A stretch of DNA of 64,000 bases from Lucinisca nassula. Its lineage: Eukaryota > Mollusca > Bivalvia > Lucinida > Lucinidae. This document shows, piece by piece, positions 42,768-53,562 of this stretch; positions within the stretch are counted from its first letter, which is position 1, and every line of letters starts with the position of its first letter. The translations under genes and the position numbers were made by a program. The stretch spans positions 91,971,108-92,035,107 of the forward strand of contig OY757023.1 of the NCBI GenBank assembly GCA_963580285.1, read 5' to 3'. The notes under the pieces were generated by a model. It had not been told where the DNA came from. It saw only the letters and a program-made list of their open reading frames with translations, and ran no database searches.

Positions 42768-43006
42768 ATGAGCCCCGCCAAGCGAATTTGTGTCTTCGAG
42801 CATTCCGTCATCACAAATTTTAACTGCGCTTGCCCAGCCATTCAGAGGGGCCAGGAATATGGCTTTCTGTCTGAAGGTTCCTCTTGATTCACTGCTTGTA
42901 TGAGCGAGCAGCGCAGGTTCTGGCGAGACTGCGCGGATGCGCAGGCTCGCCTGAACCTTCGCTGCTCGCATAGGCAATAAGTACCAAAATCGCTTGACGG
43001 GGCCCG
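42768..43006 (+). mobile_element. Family F MITE, copy 4
   Basis: ATGAGCCCCGCCAAGCGAAT to CTTGACGGGGCCCGT. It begins at the TA that ends the mariner element, so the two insertions abut. Confidence 0.85.
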
Positions 43007-43014
43007 TATCATGT

Positions 43015-43222
43015 AACCGACCGCACACGAGTATTGCCCAGGCAAAGTGGCGTGAGTTGGTCCATATGCTTACAAACCCGATTGGTTTCATTGGGCAACA
43101 GGGCTTGAGGTGTCATTTTGTCTCAGTGTCGGGTAAGAGTCCCACAAAATTGGAAGCAGCGTCTCCAAAATGACCTTTAGAGTGTTGACGGGGACGTTAA
43201 ACCCAAATCAAACAAAAACAAA
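43015..43222 (+). mobile_element. SINE-1, 5'-truncated
   Basis: Starts TAACCGACCGCACACGAGTA and ends GACGGGGACGTTAAACCCAA followed by ATCAAACAAAAACAAA. Confidence 0.75.
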
Positions 43223-43247
43223 CATTGACATAGGGTCCTATTTTTAG

Positions 43248-44040
43248 CTCACCTATCACGTAGTGACGAGGTGAGTTTTTGTTATCACTTCGTTCGTCGT
43301 CCGTCGTGCGTCCATGCGTGCGTCCGTGCGTGCGTCCTTGCGTCCGTAAACAATTTATTTAAACGACATCTAGAAGCCTCCGTGGCGAGTGGTTACGCTA
43401 CTCGCCTTGTAAACCAGGGATCGCAGGATCGATCCCGGGCTTCTCCAGACTTTCGGATGAGTCTTTATACCGAGGCCTCGTCTCCGTATGACCACTGATC
43501 GGATTTTGACCAAACTTCACAGGAATGATCCTTAGGTGGTCCCCTTTCAAAGTTGTTCAAATGATTCCGGTCCTCTGCACATCAAGGTCACAGGAGCCAA
43601 AAAACTAAAAAAATCTTCTCCTCTGAAACCGCAAGGCCCAGGTCTTCGATATTTAGTGTCACACTGTAGCTTCATCTACTGGACCTCTACCAAGTTTATT
43701 CAAATTTTAGCCCTTGGGCCAAAAATGCCCCTACCCCGGGACCCTTGGTTTTACATAGACTTACATAGGAAAAACCTTTAAATATCTTCTTGTCTGAAAC
43801 CAAAAGGCTCAGGTGTTTGATATTTGGTCTGAAACTTTGTCTTATGGAACTCTATCAAGATTGTTCAAATTACAGTCCTGGGACCAAATTGGCCCCGCCT
43901 CGGGGCCCTTTGGTTTTACATACATAGACTTAGATAGGGAAAACTTTTAAAAATCTTCTTGTCTGAAACCAGAAGTCACAGGTGTTTCATATTTGGTATG
44001 ACGGTTCGTCTTGTGGTCCTCTATCAAGATTGTTCAAATT
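43248..44040 (+). repeat. Dispersed repeat with tRNA-like block
   Basis: Begins AGCTCACCTATCACGTAGTG with short GTGCGTCC repeats. Then come a tRNA-like block (43373-43449: GAGTGGTTACGCTACTCGCC, GGATCGATCCC) and two to three related units with AAAAATCTTCTTGTCTGAAA and TTGTTCAAAT. No coding capacity. Similar repeats are widespread in molluscs (general knowledge). Confidence 0.6.
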
Positions 44041-44048
44041 GTTCAAAT

Positions 44049-44515
44049 GGGGTATTACATGTTCCAAGATCACGAACACCACTCCTAAGGGAGCATTTTC
44101 ATACTCTGCTCCTAAACTATGGAACTCGCTATCTAAATCGATTAAAAACTGTGATACAATTCATGCTTTTGAAAGAGGTCTTAGAATAGTAGATTAGACG
44201 TATTTCCTTTTGGTCTCAATTTTAACTTTACATTGTATCTTATCACTGATTATCGCTGCTTATTTATTCAAAGGTTTCGTCTTTCTGTATGGATATTTTA
44301 AACTTTGACAAGTTAGCAAGTGAATGACGCATGTTTTATGTGCCCTCATGTTATATTTTATTCATGTTTTTTTGTCGTTTATCTTCTCTTTTAATGTAAA
44401 TATTTGCATGCATGCAAGTATTTTATGTTAGTGTGTTCAAGAGGACCACAAGGAAGACTAGCTCATGTAGCTAATTGTGTTTCCTCTTTAAATATTGTAT
44501 AAATGAATAAAAATA
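44049..44515 (+). pseudogene. LINE 3' end: RT protein tail plus 3' UTR
   Basis: The plus frame ends ...GAFSYSAPKLWNSLSKSIKN... and stops at about 44197. The APKLWNSLP-type motif is the C-terminal signature of many CR1/Jockey-type LINE reverse transcriptases. An AT-rich 3' region follows, including GAGGACCACAAGGAAGACTA and the end AATAAAAATAATCA. The copy is strongly 5'-truncated and retains no catalytic domain. Confidence 0.8.
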
Positions 44516-44605
44516 ATCATAACACTGCTAGTTAAATGACCCTTGTTTTTCAGTGGAACATCAATTCCGGAGATATAAGAAGGATAGTAGTAATTATAGT
44601 CTTTT

Positions 44606-44970
44606 ATCATATGACGTCGCGTCTGAGAGTGTAATAACGTCATGTAATATTTTCGATAATCCACTAGTGGATTAAATATGCAAATTAGCTAGATACGTCC
44701 CGTAACGTTACATGTACGGCGTCCTTAACGACGTCGCGTTTACTAATGGCGGAATATTGATATTTTTGTAAACAATCGTGAATAAAATGCGTTTTAAATG
44801 TCATATGATAAATAGAATCCTACATTCGTGCTCATGTATTATTGAATTTATTAAACTCGTTGAGGAAAAGGGATAAAATGCTCGGCAAAGCCTCGCATTT
44901 TATCCCTTTTCCTCAACTCGTTTAATAAATTCAATAATACATGAACACTCATGTAAGATCCTCTATTTAT
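44606..44970 (+). mobile_element. Family E element, complete
   Basis: Starts TATCATATGACGTCGCGTCT, then AATCCACTAGTGGATTA, TACGGCGTCCTTAACGACGT and a hairpin (ACTCGTTGAGGAAAAGGGAT / ATCCCTTTTCCTCAACTCGT), ending near AAGATCCTCTATTTATA. This is the best reference for the family. Confidence 0.75.
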
Positions 44971-45217
44971 AAAAACTTACTGCATACACAACAGAGACAA
45001 TTTATGGCCTGAGAAATGTGGTGCTGTGAGGAACTTTGACTGAGTGTGAAAATCTTTAATAGCCATTGAAATTCATGCTTATGTTGATAAAACATATCTA
45101 ACTATTTACTGATAAACCTTCTTCAAATTTCTTGCTTATTAATATATTGCACTGTCAAAATATAATGTGTTACATCGGAATGGTTAAATTGTTAATGAAC
45201 ATACACTTTTTTGAAAC

Positions 45218-45430
45218 AACAAAAAAAAACAACAACAAAAAAAAAAAAAAAAAACGAAACAAAACAAAAAACAAAACAAAAAAAAAAAAAACAACAACAA
45301 AAAACATAAAAAACAAAGAAACAAAAAAAAAAACAACAAACAAACCGATGACAACAACAGCAAACAAACAAACAAACTGAACAACAACAACAACACCAAC
45401 AAAAACAACAACAACAAAACAACAAGAGGT
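45218..45430 (+). repeat. A-rich (AAAC/AAC)n tract
   Basis: About 210 bp of poly-A broken by C. Long open frames on either strand here are low-complexity artefacts. Confidence 0.95.
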
Positions 45431-47640
45431 CCATGGGCCACTATGCTCACCAAAGCTCAGGGGGTGGGGGGGGGGGGGGGCACTGCTCACTGGCAGCTAT
45501 GTATTTTAACAAACCATGGAAGTCTTGCGCCCAAAGCTGCTACAAATTTGGACCCAAAAAGCCTAGTGGCTTCAGAGGCCTGATGTTGATTGAATGTGTT
45601 TTTGCAAGACAACAGATGACAATTGACAACTGCCCATCTCATCTGTGGCAACTAATAGGCCAAACTCATATGGCAGATAGAACATTGTTTAAGGAAAATT
45701 TCTAAGAAAGTTTGTTAAAATATCTTGAAAGATATAAATATCATTTTTCCATCTTCCCCATTATAAGTCTGTGGAATCTCTTAACTTCCTATATCAACTC
45801 AACTAAAGAGCCACATTTCATAAAAAATCACAAAACGTGTAAAGGCAAATATGGTGAATATAGACATCAGCCTCATAGAGCATATGGATTATTCTAATGC
45901 ACTTGTGTATGTAACGCGACGTCTGATTGGATAACGTCAAAAATTTGCGACAGTATATTCTCCGATATACTGTCGGAAACCCGACGTCGCTTTTCATTGG
46001 CTGGTATTTGGTTTTACGCAGCTCACAGCGCCTGCCGCTTTGAGCAAAAAAGTACACTTTTTTAAGAAAACAACCGAATAAACGCATAAGAATGGGGATA
46101 ACTGTATTCAAAATTGTCATTTGGGGAGGTAAATCGTCGGTTTTACGGTCGAAAATTCCGTTTTACGGCTCCGCTGACGCGTCGCCGTAAAACGAAATTT
46201 CCGACCGTAAAACCGCCGATTTACCTCCCCTAATGACAATTTTGAATACAGTTATCCCCTAATTTTAAGTATTTTTATTGTCTATGTTTTTTTATTATTT
46301 TGGATTCCAATGGCAACCAATTAAAAATAGCAGTAGGCCTAAAATCATATTGCAGATAGAAGATTGCTGAAAGAATATTACTATGAACTTTTTGCCAAAA
46401 TGGCAGTTAATGCAAATTTTCAATTTTCCCCACACCAAGTCTATGGAAAATCTTAGTTGCCATAGCAACTAAACTAAAGAGTCAAATTTCATTAAAAAGA
46501 ACCCCGCAAAACCTATTCAGGCAAATATGGTGAATATTTCCATAAATTCTCAGCCTCATAAACCATATGTTATTTTGAGATGATTTTTAAATGTGTTTTG
46601 GGGCTATTGTTTTTGGAGGGGGGCATTTTGGTTTCCATGGCAATCTATAACAGTGAGCAGTTGACCTAAAATCATATGGCAGATAGATGATTGCTGTGTA
46701 TGTTGTTCATAATTAAGGATAGAAATGAGAAATTTTATTTCGAAATTCAAACTTAAATTTACATTAAAAGTATTTTTTAAAATGTTTAAAACTACCATTT
46801 CATTCAAAATTTCATTAAAACTAGTTAATGTAAGTGTTTAACATGTCTTTTAAACATATCAGTAATTTTTGTACGTTATTTCATCCACGTACAAATACAT
46901 AAACTGGTATTTGTTTTAAATATTTAAAGTTTGAATTTAAGGCGTGCAATTGAAAACAGAAGAAAGCTGATTTAGCATATCAGTTGAGATCAGTTTCAGT
47001 AATTCAAATGTATGATTATACAGTTGCTGAGGACTATAAAATGCATGGTATTTCATATTTAAAAAGTTAACAAAATTTAATGTGCTTCTATGACATCATA
47101 GAATACCTCATGAATATAAATGAGACAGTCTGAAGTTGCTCTGTTTCCATGAAATATTTCACACTTCAAATTGTAATATCTTGTAAACTAATACAAATAC
47201 TTTGATGCGGTTTTCGCCCTTCGATTTCTTGAATCAATGTCTTTTTAAATTTAATAGATTTTATACCTTTGTATCTGATCTTTAAAAATACTTTCTATGA
47301 AGGTTTTGTCAAAATATCTGCAAAGGTGTGGCAGTAAATACCATTTTTAAATTTTCCCCATTATAAGTCAATGGAAACACTAAGTTGCTATAGCAACAAA
47401 ACTAAAGGGCCAAATTTCATACAAACACAAAACCTGTAAAGGCAGATATGGTGAATATTTTAATCAATCTCAGTCCAATAGCACATATGGTTTCTGAGGA
47501 GATGATTTTTTTAAGTATTTTCTTCAATTTGTTTTTTCATTTTGGTTTCCATTGGTTTCCATTTCAACCAGTAAAAATGAGCAGTAGGCCAGAAATCATA
47601 TGGCAGATAGAAGATTGCTGTGATATATTAACATATATTT
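45421..47640 (+). repeat. Diverged tandem repeat, about four units
   Basis: Starts AACAAGAGGTCCATGGGCCA with a G-run. Recurring phrases at about 1 kb or shorter spacing include CATATGGCAGATAGAAGATT, AAAGGCAAATATGGTGAATA and TTCATTTTGGTTTCCATTGG. An M element (45893-46256) interrupts it. No protein-like frame persists between units. Confidence 0.6.
45893..46256 (+). mobile_element. M hairpin element without SINE
   Basis: TATTCTAATGCACTTGTGTA through GTAACGCGACGTCTGATTGG, then the hairpin ATAACTGTATTCAAAATTGT / ACAATTTTGAATACAGTTAT (about 46098-46255). It lacks the SINE-2 body found in the copies at 508-1455. Confidence 0.75.
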
Positions 47641-47659
47641 CCTTTGAAAGTAGAAGTAA

Positions 47660-48170
47660 AACAAAGATCAGGAATTGATACAATTAACTTACTCCATCCA
47701 TAAAAGACACCAAAGGGAAAGAAATATAAACATTAAGCGACCAGACCATAATGGAAACCTAAACAAAGGAAGGCCATATGGCCATCCAAAATTAAAAGAC
47801 ACAAGTGATACACACAGTAAGTATCAAACAACAACATAAATAAATCGCCACAGAAGAGCCGCCTTGGAACGGTCAGTGGAAGATTTCCACTGGGGGGCTT
47901 AAATCGATTTTACGTGGCCACAATCCTCGCCCTTACTTCCGCCGCGATTTAGACAAATAATTTGTTCAGTCTGCATGAAGGCCTCCTAACTAATCAGTGC
48001 AACATCTCCGTGAACACAGAAATCAAAAAACCACAGAGGTGAGACAACGGTGAGGACTCGACAGCAAGAAACCACTGAAATGCTGGAGCAAAAGAAAACC
48101 AACAGTTAGACTCCGATGAGCCCGACCAGAGACAGAGCATCAGGCACCAACCAACATTATCTCTTTAATT
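47660..48170 (-). mobile_element. 3' tail of the RT element (family J reference)
   Basis: Reverse orientation, from CCAACCAACATTATCTCTTT down to AGGAATTGATACAATTAACT. It directly follows (on the minus strand) the stop of the RT frame at 48183, with only about 20 bp between. The same sequence recurs 5'-truncated elsewhere as family J. Confidence 0.8.
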
Positions 48171-48182
48171 TTCAATAAGCCT

Positions 48183-49072
48183 TTACGTTGGAGCCGTCAT
48201 AGAATCTGAGGCCTGACCCACCGGCGTGCAATTAAAGAGGGAAGCAAAGTTGCCAACCGTGATTGGGTTAACTACCATGCATGCAGTCTGTCGTATAATA
48301 TCCATGTTGTACCCAATCTTTTTATATCGAAGAATGATTTTACGAAATTGGGTGCTGAAGTCATTGCGGTTATATATTTTTCTGAATTTATATACTAAGT
48401 CACCATAAAATTCGGGTTCCGATAGACCTTGTTGCAGAAGAGTTTTAAGTCCAATATTGAATTTTGAAATTAAATCAGAATGGCGTCTATAAAATTTTGA
48501 AAAGGCTTTGCGTAGTTTATGGTACCGATAACCCTGATTAAGAAGTTTAGCCGTTAATAATTTATTACGAGTGTTGAAGTCAGTTACATGACTACACACT
48601 CTAGCAAATCGAATTAATTGCGAAATATAAACGCCATAGGATGGCGCACGAGGAACATCACCATCCAAAAAAGGAAAATTTACAATCTCAAAATCAAAGT
48701 CATCGCGTTTATCATAAATTTTGCACGAAACGAATCCATCTACAATAGATAGATGTAAATCCAAAAACGGGGCCTCGGTATCAGAAGAATTTGCTTTATT
48801 TAACTGAAGTTCTAGGGGGTAAATCTGACTGATCAAACCATCAAAATAGGTATTATCAATATTTAATAAATCATCTAAATATCTAGAAGTAGAACTAAAA
48901 GCTTCAATAATTTCAGATTGGTTATCAATGGAAAGCGACAAAATGAAGTCTCTTTCATAACAATACAAGAACAGATCAGCCACAAGAGGTGCGCAATTAG
49001 TACCCATCGGAATACCCACAATTTGTCTAAATAACTTAGTACCGAATCTAATATAAATAGTCTGCAGTAGTT
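48183..49072 (-). pseudogene. Reverse transcriptase C-terminal part, Penelope-like type (tentative)
   Basis: About 295 codons are open on the minus strand. They begin without a start codon at about 49072 and read through RFGTKLFRQIVGIPMGTNCA (RT fingers/palm motif with GIPMG). YLDD, the catalytic metal-binding motif, follows about 45 residues after GIPMG. Next come PFLDLHLSI, KIYDKRDDFDFEIVNFPFLD and YGVYISQLIRFARVC, with a C-terminus ending FNCTPVGQASDSMTAPT. Frames of this type are abundant in corals and molluscs. I place it nearest the Penelope-like group but cannot verify that. The N-terminal third is missing where the gypsy LTR region begins. No internal stop, so this copy is fairly young. 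Confidence 0.75.
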
Positions 49073-49075
49073 CAA

Positions 49076-49483
49076 GTTGAAGTTAATATAAACATTCCCA
49101 TGCCATGGTAAACACTACTGCTACCTTATCTGACCATATGATCACATTAACAATTTCTAGTAATTGGTTGGTCAGTGTGAGATTATATTTTGACAGAAGC
49201 GTGGTTCCACATGTTAGGCTGGATTGGAGAGAAACTTCAGTTTAATTCTTTCGGCCTGTTTGATAACATGTTTTTAGACCTTTGCCATCCTTAATTATTC
49301 TAAAACTGTAAAATGGAAAATTAATAGTTATTGGGAATTATATTTGAAATTATGTACCATCATATTAAATAATGTGTAGAAGAAATTAAAAAGAAACTTG
49401 TTAAATAAAAGAACTGAGTTGAATTGTCGTTATTTATTATAATAATTCCCACAGAAGAACAAAAAGGGTACATAAATACTACA
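49076..49483 (+). other. Probable gypsy 5' LTR region
   Basis: AT-rich sequence between the RT fragment and gag. Features fitting an LTR end are AAATAAAAG (about 49404), ...ACTACA at 49478-49483 and TGGTGGAGAATCTAAAC at 49484-49500, placed like a tRNA primer-binding site. I could not find a matching 3' LTR, so the left boundary is unproven. Confidence 0.35.
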
Positions 49484-49516
49484 TGGTGGAGAATCTAAAC
49501 TGGAATTTTAACAAAA

Positions 49517-50548
49517 ATGTGGTCATTTTCAAGGAACCCAGTGATGTCAAGTGACAATGAAAGCTGGCACCTAGCAGCAGTAAATCCTGACCAGGCGTGT
49601 GGAATTCCACCTAGGGGTGAAACAGTGATGGACATAGGTAGAATAACCTTACGGAAATTTTCTGGATATCCATCAGAGGATCCTGATCAGTTCTTGTCGG
49701 ACTTTGCTACTTGTTGTACTTTCTCAAGAATAGCGGACACAGACAGCCGGAAAGTAGCGGCTTTCCAGCTCCATTTACAGGGTCCGGCACAGACTTGGTT
49801 CTGCTGCCTCGATGCGGATGAGAAAGGTGACTGGGAAATTCTAAAGGATGCTTTTGAATTAAAATACTGTGTCGCTAATAACCCACCTGAACTCCTGGTT
49901 AAGACAGAACAGTTTAATAACCTCAGGCTACTACCACAATATCAAATCGAGGACTATTTCAGTAAAGTGATAGAAAAAGGAAATAAAATACAGAAATCTG
50001 ACCAGGAAATGCTACTGAAGTTCATTCAGGGCCTTCCAGATCAGTTAGCCTTCTTTGTTAGGGCTGGGAACCCGTCGGACGTTCAAGCGGCTCTGACATC
50101 CGCCAAGATGGGGGAAGCATTTGGGTACCGCCTCTCCCCTGGGCTAACACGCAATGGAAATACCCAGACAGCTAGTGTGGCATCCGCTGTACGTGCAGAT
50201 GATAAGATAACTTCGCTGCAACGCACGGTGAATACTTTAGGGGAGACAATTGAACGACTTTTGGTATCACAAAAGCAGAACACGCAGGATTCACCATCTA
50301 ACGCTAGACGGAATACTACTAGTGCAAATAGTGTTCGCGTGTGTTATAACTGTTCTTGCACGGCGCACATAAGAAGGCGATGTTACCTAACATCAGGACC
50401 GGCAGACCCGAACTCTACGTGTCAGTTGTGCTTGCAACGTGGTCATGCTGCGACACAGTGCAAACTGTTTGTGAACAATCACAGTGCCAATTCGGGAAAC
50501 TCCTGCAACCCAAGGAACACAAGGCGCGGTCCTTTGGGCGAACACTAA
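49517..50548 (+). CDS. gag: Gag polyprotein of the gypsy element
   Basis: 343 codons, intact. The retrotransposon-gag region covers about residues 45-205 (FSGYPSEDPDQFLSDF..., LQGPAQTWF). Two CCHC zinc knuckles follow: residues 276-289 (C-X2-C-X4-H-X4-C; CYNCSCTAH) and 302-315 (CQLCLQRGHAATQC). Gag forms the particle and binds RNA. The start ATG at 49517 lies 18 bp after the primer-binding-site-like sequence; a second in-frame ATG follows at residue 10. It is the only element gene that looks undamaged. Confidence 0.88.
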   Translation: MWSFSRNPVMSSDNESWHLAAVNPDQACGIPPRGETVMDIGRITLRKFSGYPSEDPDQFLSDFATCCTFSRIADTDSRKVAAFQLHLQGPAQTWFCCLDADEKGDWEILKDAFELKYCVANNPPELLVKTEQFNNLRLLPQYQIEDYFSKVIEKGNKIQKSDQEMLLKFIQGLPDQLAFFVRAGNPSDVQAALTSAKMGEAFGYRLSPGLTRNGNTQTASVASAVRADDKITSLQRTVNTLGETIERLLVSQKQNTQDSPSNARRNTTSANSVRVCYNCSCTAHIRRRCYLTSGPADPNSTCQLCLQRGHAATQCKLFVNNHSANSGNSCNPRNTRRGPLGEH

Positions 50549-50641
50549 TAGACAGTCAACGCGCCAGATCGAGGCCACCGGATCGAAAGCAACAGGAAAG
50601 TGTGAGTGACATTAAATGTACTGTTTCTAATTCTATAGTCA

Positions 50642-51100
50642 GTGACTATCAAAGTGAGTCTGGTTTCATGTTTCATGTTTTTACCTGTAACATTTTCATC
50701 AAAACAAATTTCAGCTTTACTCGATACAGATAGTTCAATAAATTTGATGTCACAAGAATTATTTGACACTATTAGTCACAGAAATAAGCTACAGGTAGAT
50801 CATTGCAATGAGTCTATTGTACTTGCCAACAATCAAAAAGTAAGTATTAATTGTGTTGCAAAGGTATCTGCTGTAATCAGTGGTCAGCAGCAATCATTTA
50901 CTGTTTATGTTTTACAGGGTACATCCCATCCATTGATCTTAGGGACTGAGTACATGCAAACTCATGGTGTCACATTAAATTTTGATAAAATGTCTGTCCA
51001 TACAACCAACACAACTGTCCGCGCCAAGAAAAAGATCACACTCAAACCAAATTCTGAAACAGTAATCTGGGGTAAAACGCCAAAATGTATGTTCCAGGGC
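50642..51100 (+). pseudogene. Gypsy aspartic protease region, altered active site
   Basis: The retroviral-type protease core is visible as ISALLDTDSSINLMS and, near its end, HPLILGTEYM. The family's catalytic motif is DTG(A/S); here it reads DTD, so the Gly after the catalytic Thr is replaced by Asp, which should impair activity. This segment is in a frame different from RT; a frameshift at about 50690 leads in and another at about 51100 leads out. Confidence 0.8.
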
Positions 51101-52458
51101 TTGAAGGTATTTGCTCGGGTAGCACCCTATTTCCAAAAAATGCTTATTTGTGGCCAGATCTGTATCTATCATATCTTCAGATCAAATGGTCCCATTCAAA
51201 AAATTTAAATCCCACAACAGAGCCAGTTACCATTCACAAAAACAAACCTCTGGGATCATTTCAGGTCATAGACAAAACTTTCAATTTAATACCAGCTGGT
51301 AGGTTAGGTCATGAAAGTTCAACACTGCAGGGAAATGTTAGAAATTCCAATACCAATACCAGTAGCCTTGCCGCCAATCATGCATGTATGAATATCAATG
51401 CAAAGTCAAAGCAGTGTCATACTACTGCTGTTGCGACTGAATGTCCAGACAGGGAAGGATTTGTATCATACTTTCATCATAGTTCAACAGCGTTGGCGTT
51501 GCCCTCTGATGAGAGCCGTAGGTTGAATGACTTGTTTGTTACGGAGGACAATCCTTCTCTTGGTCTGACTTCAGTTGTAGAACACCAAATTCATTTGATT
51601 CCCAATGCCCAATCTAAACATCAAAGACCTTATCGGTTGTCGCCAGACAAAAGGGAAGTGTTGCGTCATCAGCTCGATGAATTATTACAGCAAGGTATTA
51701 TAACGCCTGTGAGTGAGAAGGAAGATATTCCTATCTCAAGTCCAATAGTTTTGGTTTCCAAACGTAATAAACCGAAACCGGGAGTCAAAAAGGGGTCCAG
51801 AGAAGCAAGCCTTTCTATGTACCGCTTTTGTGTTGACTCTCATTATCTAAATTCCCAGACACAAGACTTTCGATATGCTATTCCTGATGTACAGGAACTT
51901 ACAGAGTCATTTAGTCAGAGACCACCCAATTATATTTCGTCTATCGACCTGAGTTCTGGGTTTTTCCAGATGAAAATTGCCAGTGCCGCGTCGAAGTACA
52001 CTGCATTCAATACATGTTTTGGCACCTACAAATTTCAGAGGCTACCCCAAGGCTTGAAGACTAGTCCGAACAGTTTTCAAATGCTCATTGACAAGATTCT
52101 CTCTGGGCTTTCTTTTCGGTCAACCCTGTGCTACTTGGATGATGTATTGATATTCTCAGAAACTTTTGATCAACATTTGTCCGATTTGCAAGAGGTCTTT
52201 GACAGATTCCGTGCAGCTGGTTTGAAACTTTCACCGGAAAAATGCAGATTTGCACAGAGCCACTGCATTTTTGTTGGTCACCAGATTTCGCGACATGGGG
52301 TCAGTCCGCCTTCTGACCGGCTCAAAGCAGTTTCTGAGTATCCTGTCCCAACAAGCACAAAACAACTGAAACGATATCTTGGGCTCATGAACTGGTTTCA
52401 AAAGTATATACCTGGATGCAGTGCTAAAGCATACTGTTTGTACCAACTTCCAAGATAG
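51100..52458 (+). pseudogene. Gypsy reverse transcriptase region
   Basis: The RT domain starts near residue HQIHLIPNAQSKHQRPYRLS and includes ISSIDLSSGFFQM (first Asp), LPQGLKTSPNSFQ and CYLDDVLIFS (YLDD catalytic pair), then FVGHQISRHGV and the thumb/connection LKRYLGLMNWFQKYIP. All core RT motifs are present. The frame ends at TAG 52456-52458 and continues in the same frame as RNase H. The stop is therefore a single point lesion (or, less likely, a readthrough site). Confidence 0.9.
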
Positions 52459-53562
52459 GGTGTGAAATTTATTTGGACGGAAACACACAATGTTGCCTTT
52501 GAATCTCTTAAGGCTTCGCTGCTTAATTTTGAAGCTTTTGCATTCCCTCGGTATGATTTGCCATTTTATTTGGGTGTTGATACCTCCAGTAAGGGTATTG
52601 GATACATGCTATATCAGAAACATTTTACTGACAGTGGGGATGAAAGTGTTCGTGTTGTCCGCTTTGGGTCAAAGTCACTTTCCAACTATCAGATATCATA
52701 CGGACCCACAAAGCTTGAGTTATTAGGTGTAGTAACTAGCATTCTAGAATGTGCTTCCTATTTGCGAGGTAGGAAGTTCTTTGTTGAGTGTGATCACAAG
52801 GCACTGAAACCTCTTTCCCAAAAGAGTTTGAAAGGATCAATATATGAAATGTGGCTTGCTATATTACAAGAGTTTAATTTTGAGATTTTGTATAAACCTG
52901 CAGAAGCTATGGTTGTTTGCGATAGCTTATCAAGTGCTAAACCACTTCATTCTTTGGACTCAGCAGAGTCAAATCCCAATGAAAATGACCCTTATTTCCC
53001 TTATGTGCCAGAACCAGATAACAAAATCCTTTTTCCCAATGGGTCTACATTACAAGACATTATTGGCGCTGAACAGTCAAATCAGCAGAAATCTGTTAAT
53101 CATGTTTTTATCCCTCCCACATCTCTACACATGGAGCTGGATAGTGACTCAGCCTACGAAGGGGATACTGACCTTCCACAGGTCAAGTGTAGTAATATCA
53201 AACAAAAATATGCAGCCCCTAGGAAAACTCAGAGAAAATTTCTCAAGGTTTCTGGCAAGGTAAAACCTCCTAGACTTGCAACAGAGCCCCAATCACCACG
53301 CAAATTACCCAGCTGTGACAATGAGCAAGATAAGCAATATTCACCAGGTGATTTTCAAAATACCAATTACACACAACGCAAAGCTACCCGTGTTAAAGGG
53401 AATAATGTGTCACTCTCTTCTGTACAAGCAACTATAGATTCCGACTCTCAAACAAATAAACATGAAGGTCAGTCAATGGATTCAGAACTGACAACTTCTT
53501 CCCTTTCTGAAAGTCAGTCATCAGCACACGAATCGCATGGCAAAAATAGTAGAAAATGTTGA
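52459..53562 (+). pseudogene. Gypsy RNase H region and linker
   Basis: In the RT frame: LGVDTSSKGIGYML (first Asp), KLELLGVV (Glu), FVECDHKAL (Asp) and VVCDSL (last Asp, where most gypsy elements have A-D-x-L-S-R). These match the catalytic set of Ty3/gypsy RNase H. A linker of about 200 residues, rich in Ser, Gln and charged residues, follows; it is long for the group. The frame ends at 53560-53562 after a frameshift at about 53545. Confidence 0.85.

Noticed and set aside
43373..43449. A second tRNA-like block with GGATCGATCCC
   Set aside because: The 5' and 3' ends are not complementary as an acceptor stem and it sits inside a dispersed repeat; treated as a tRNA-derived repeat part.
45132..45490. 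Long Lys/Asn/Thr-rich and Phe/Val-rich frames
   Set aside because: They are readings of an A-rich AAAC tract on either strand.
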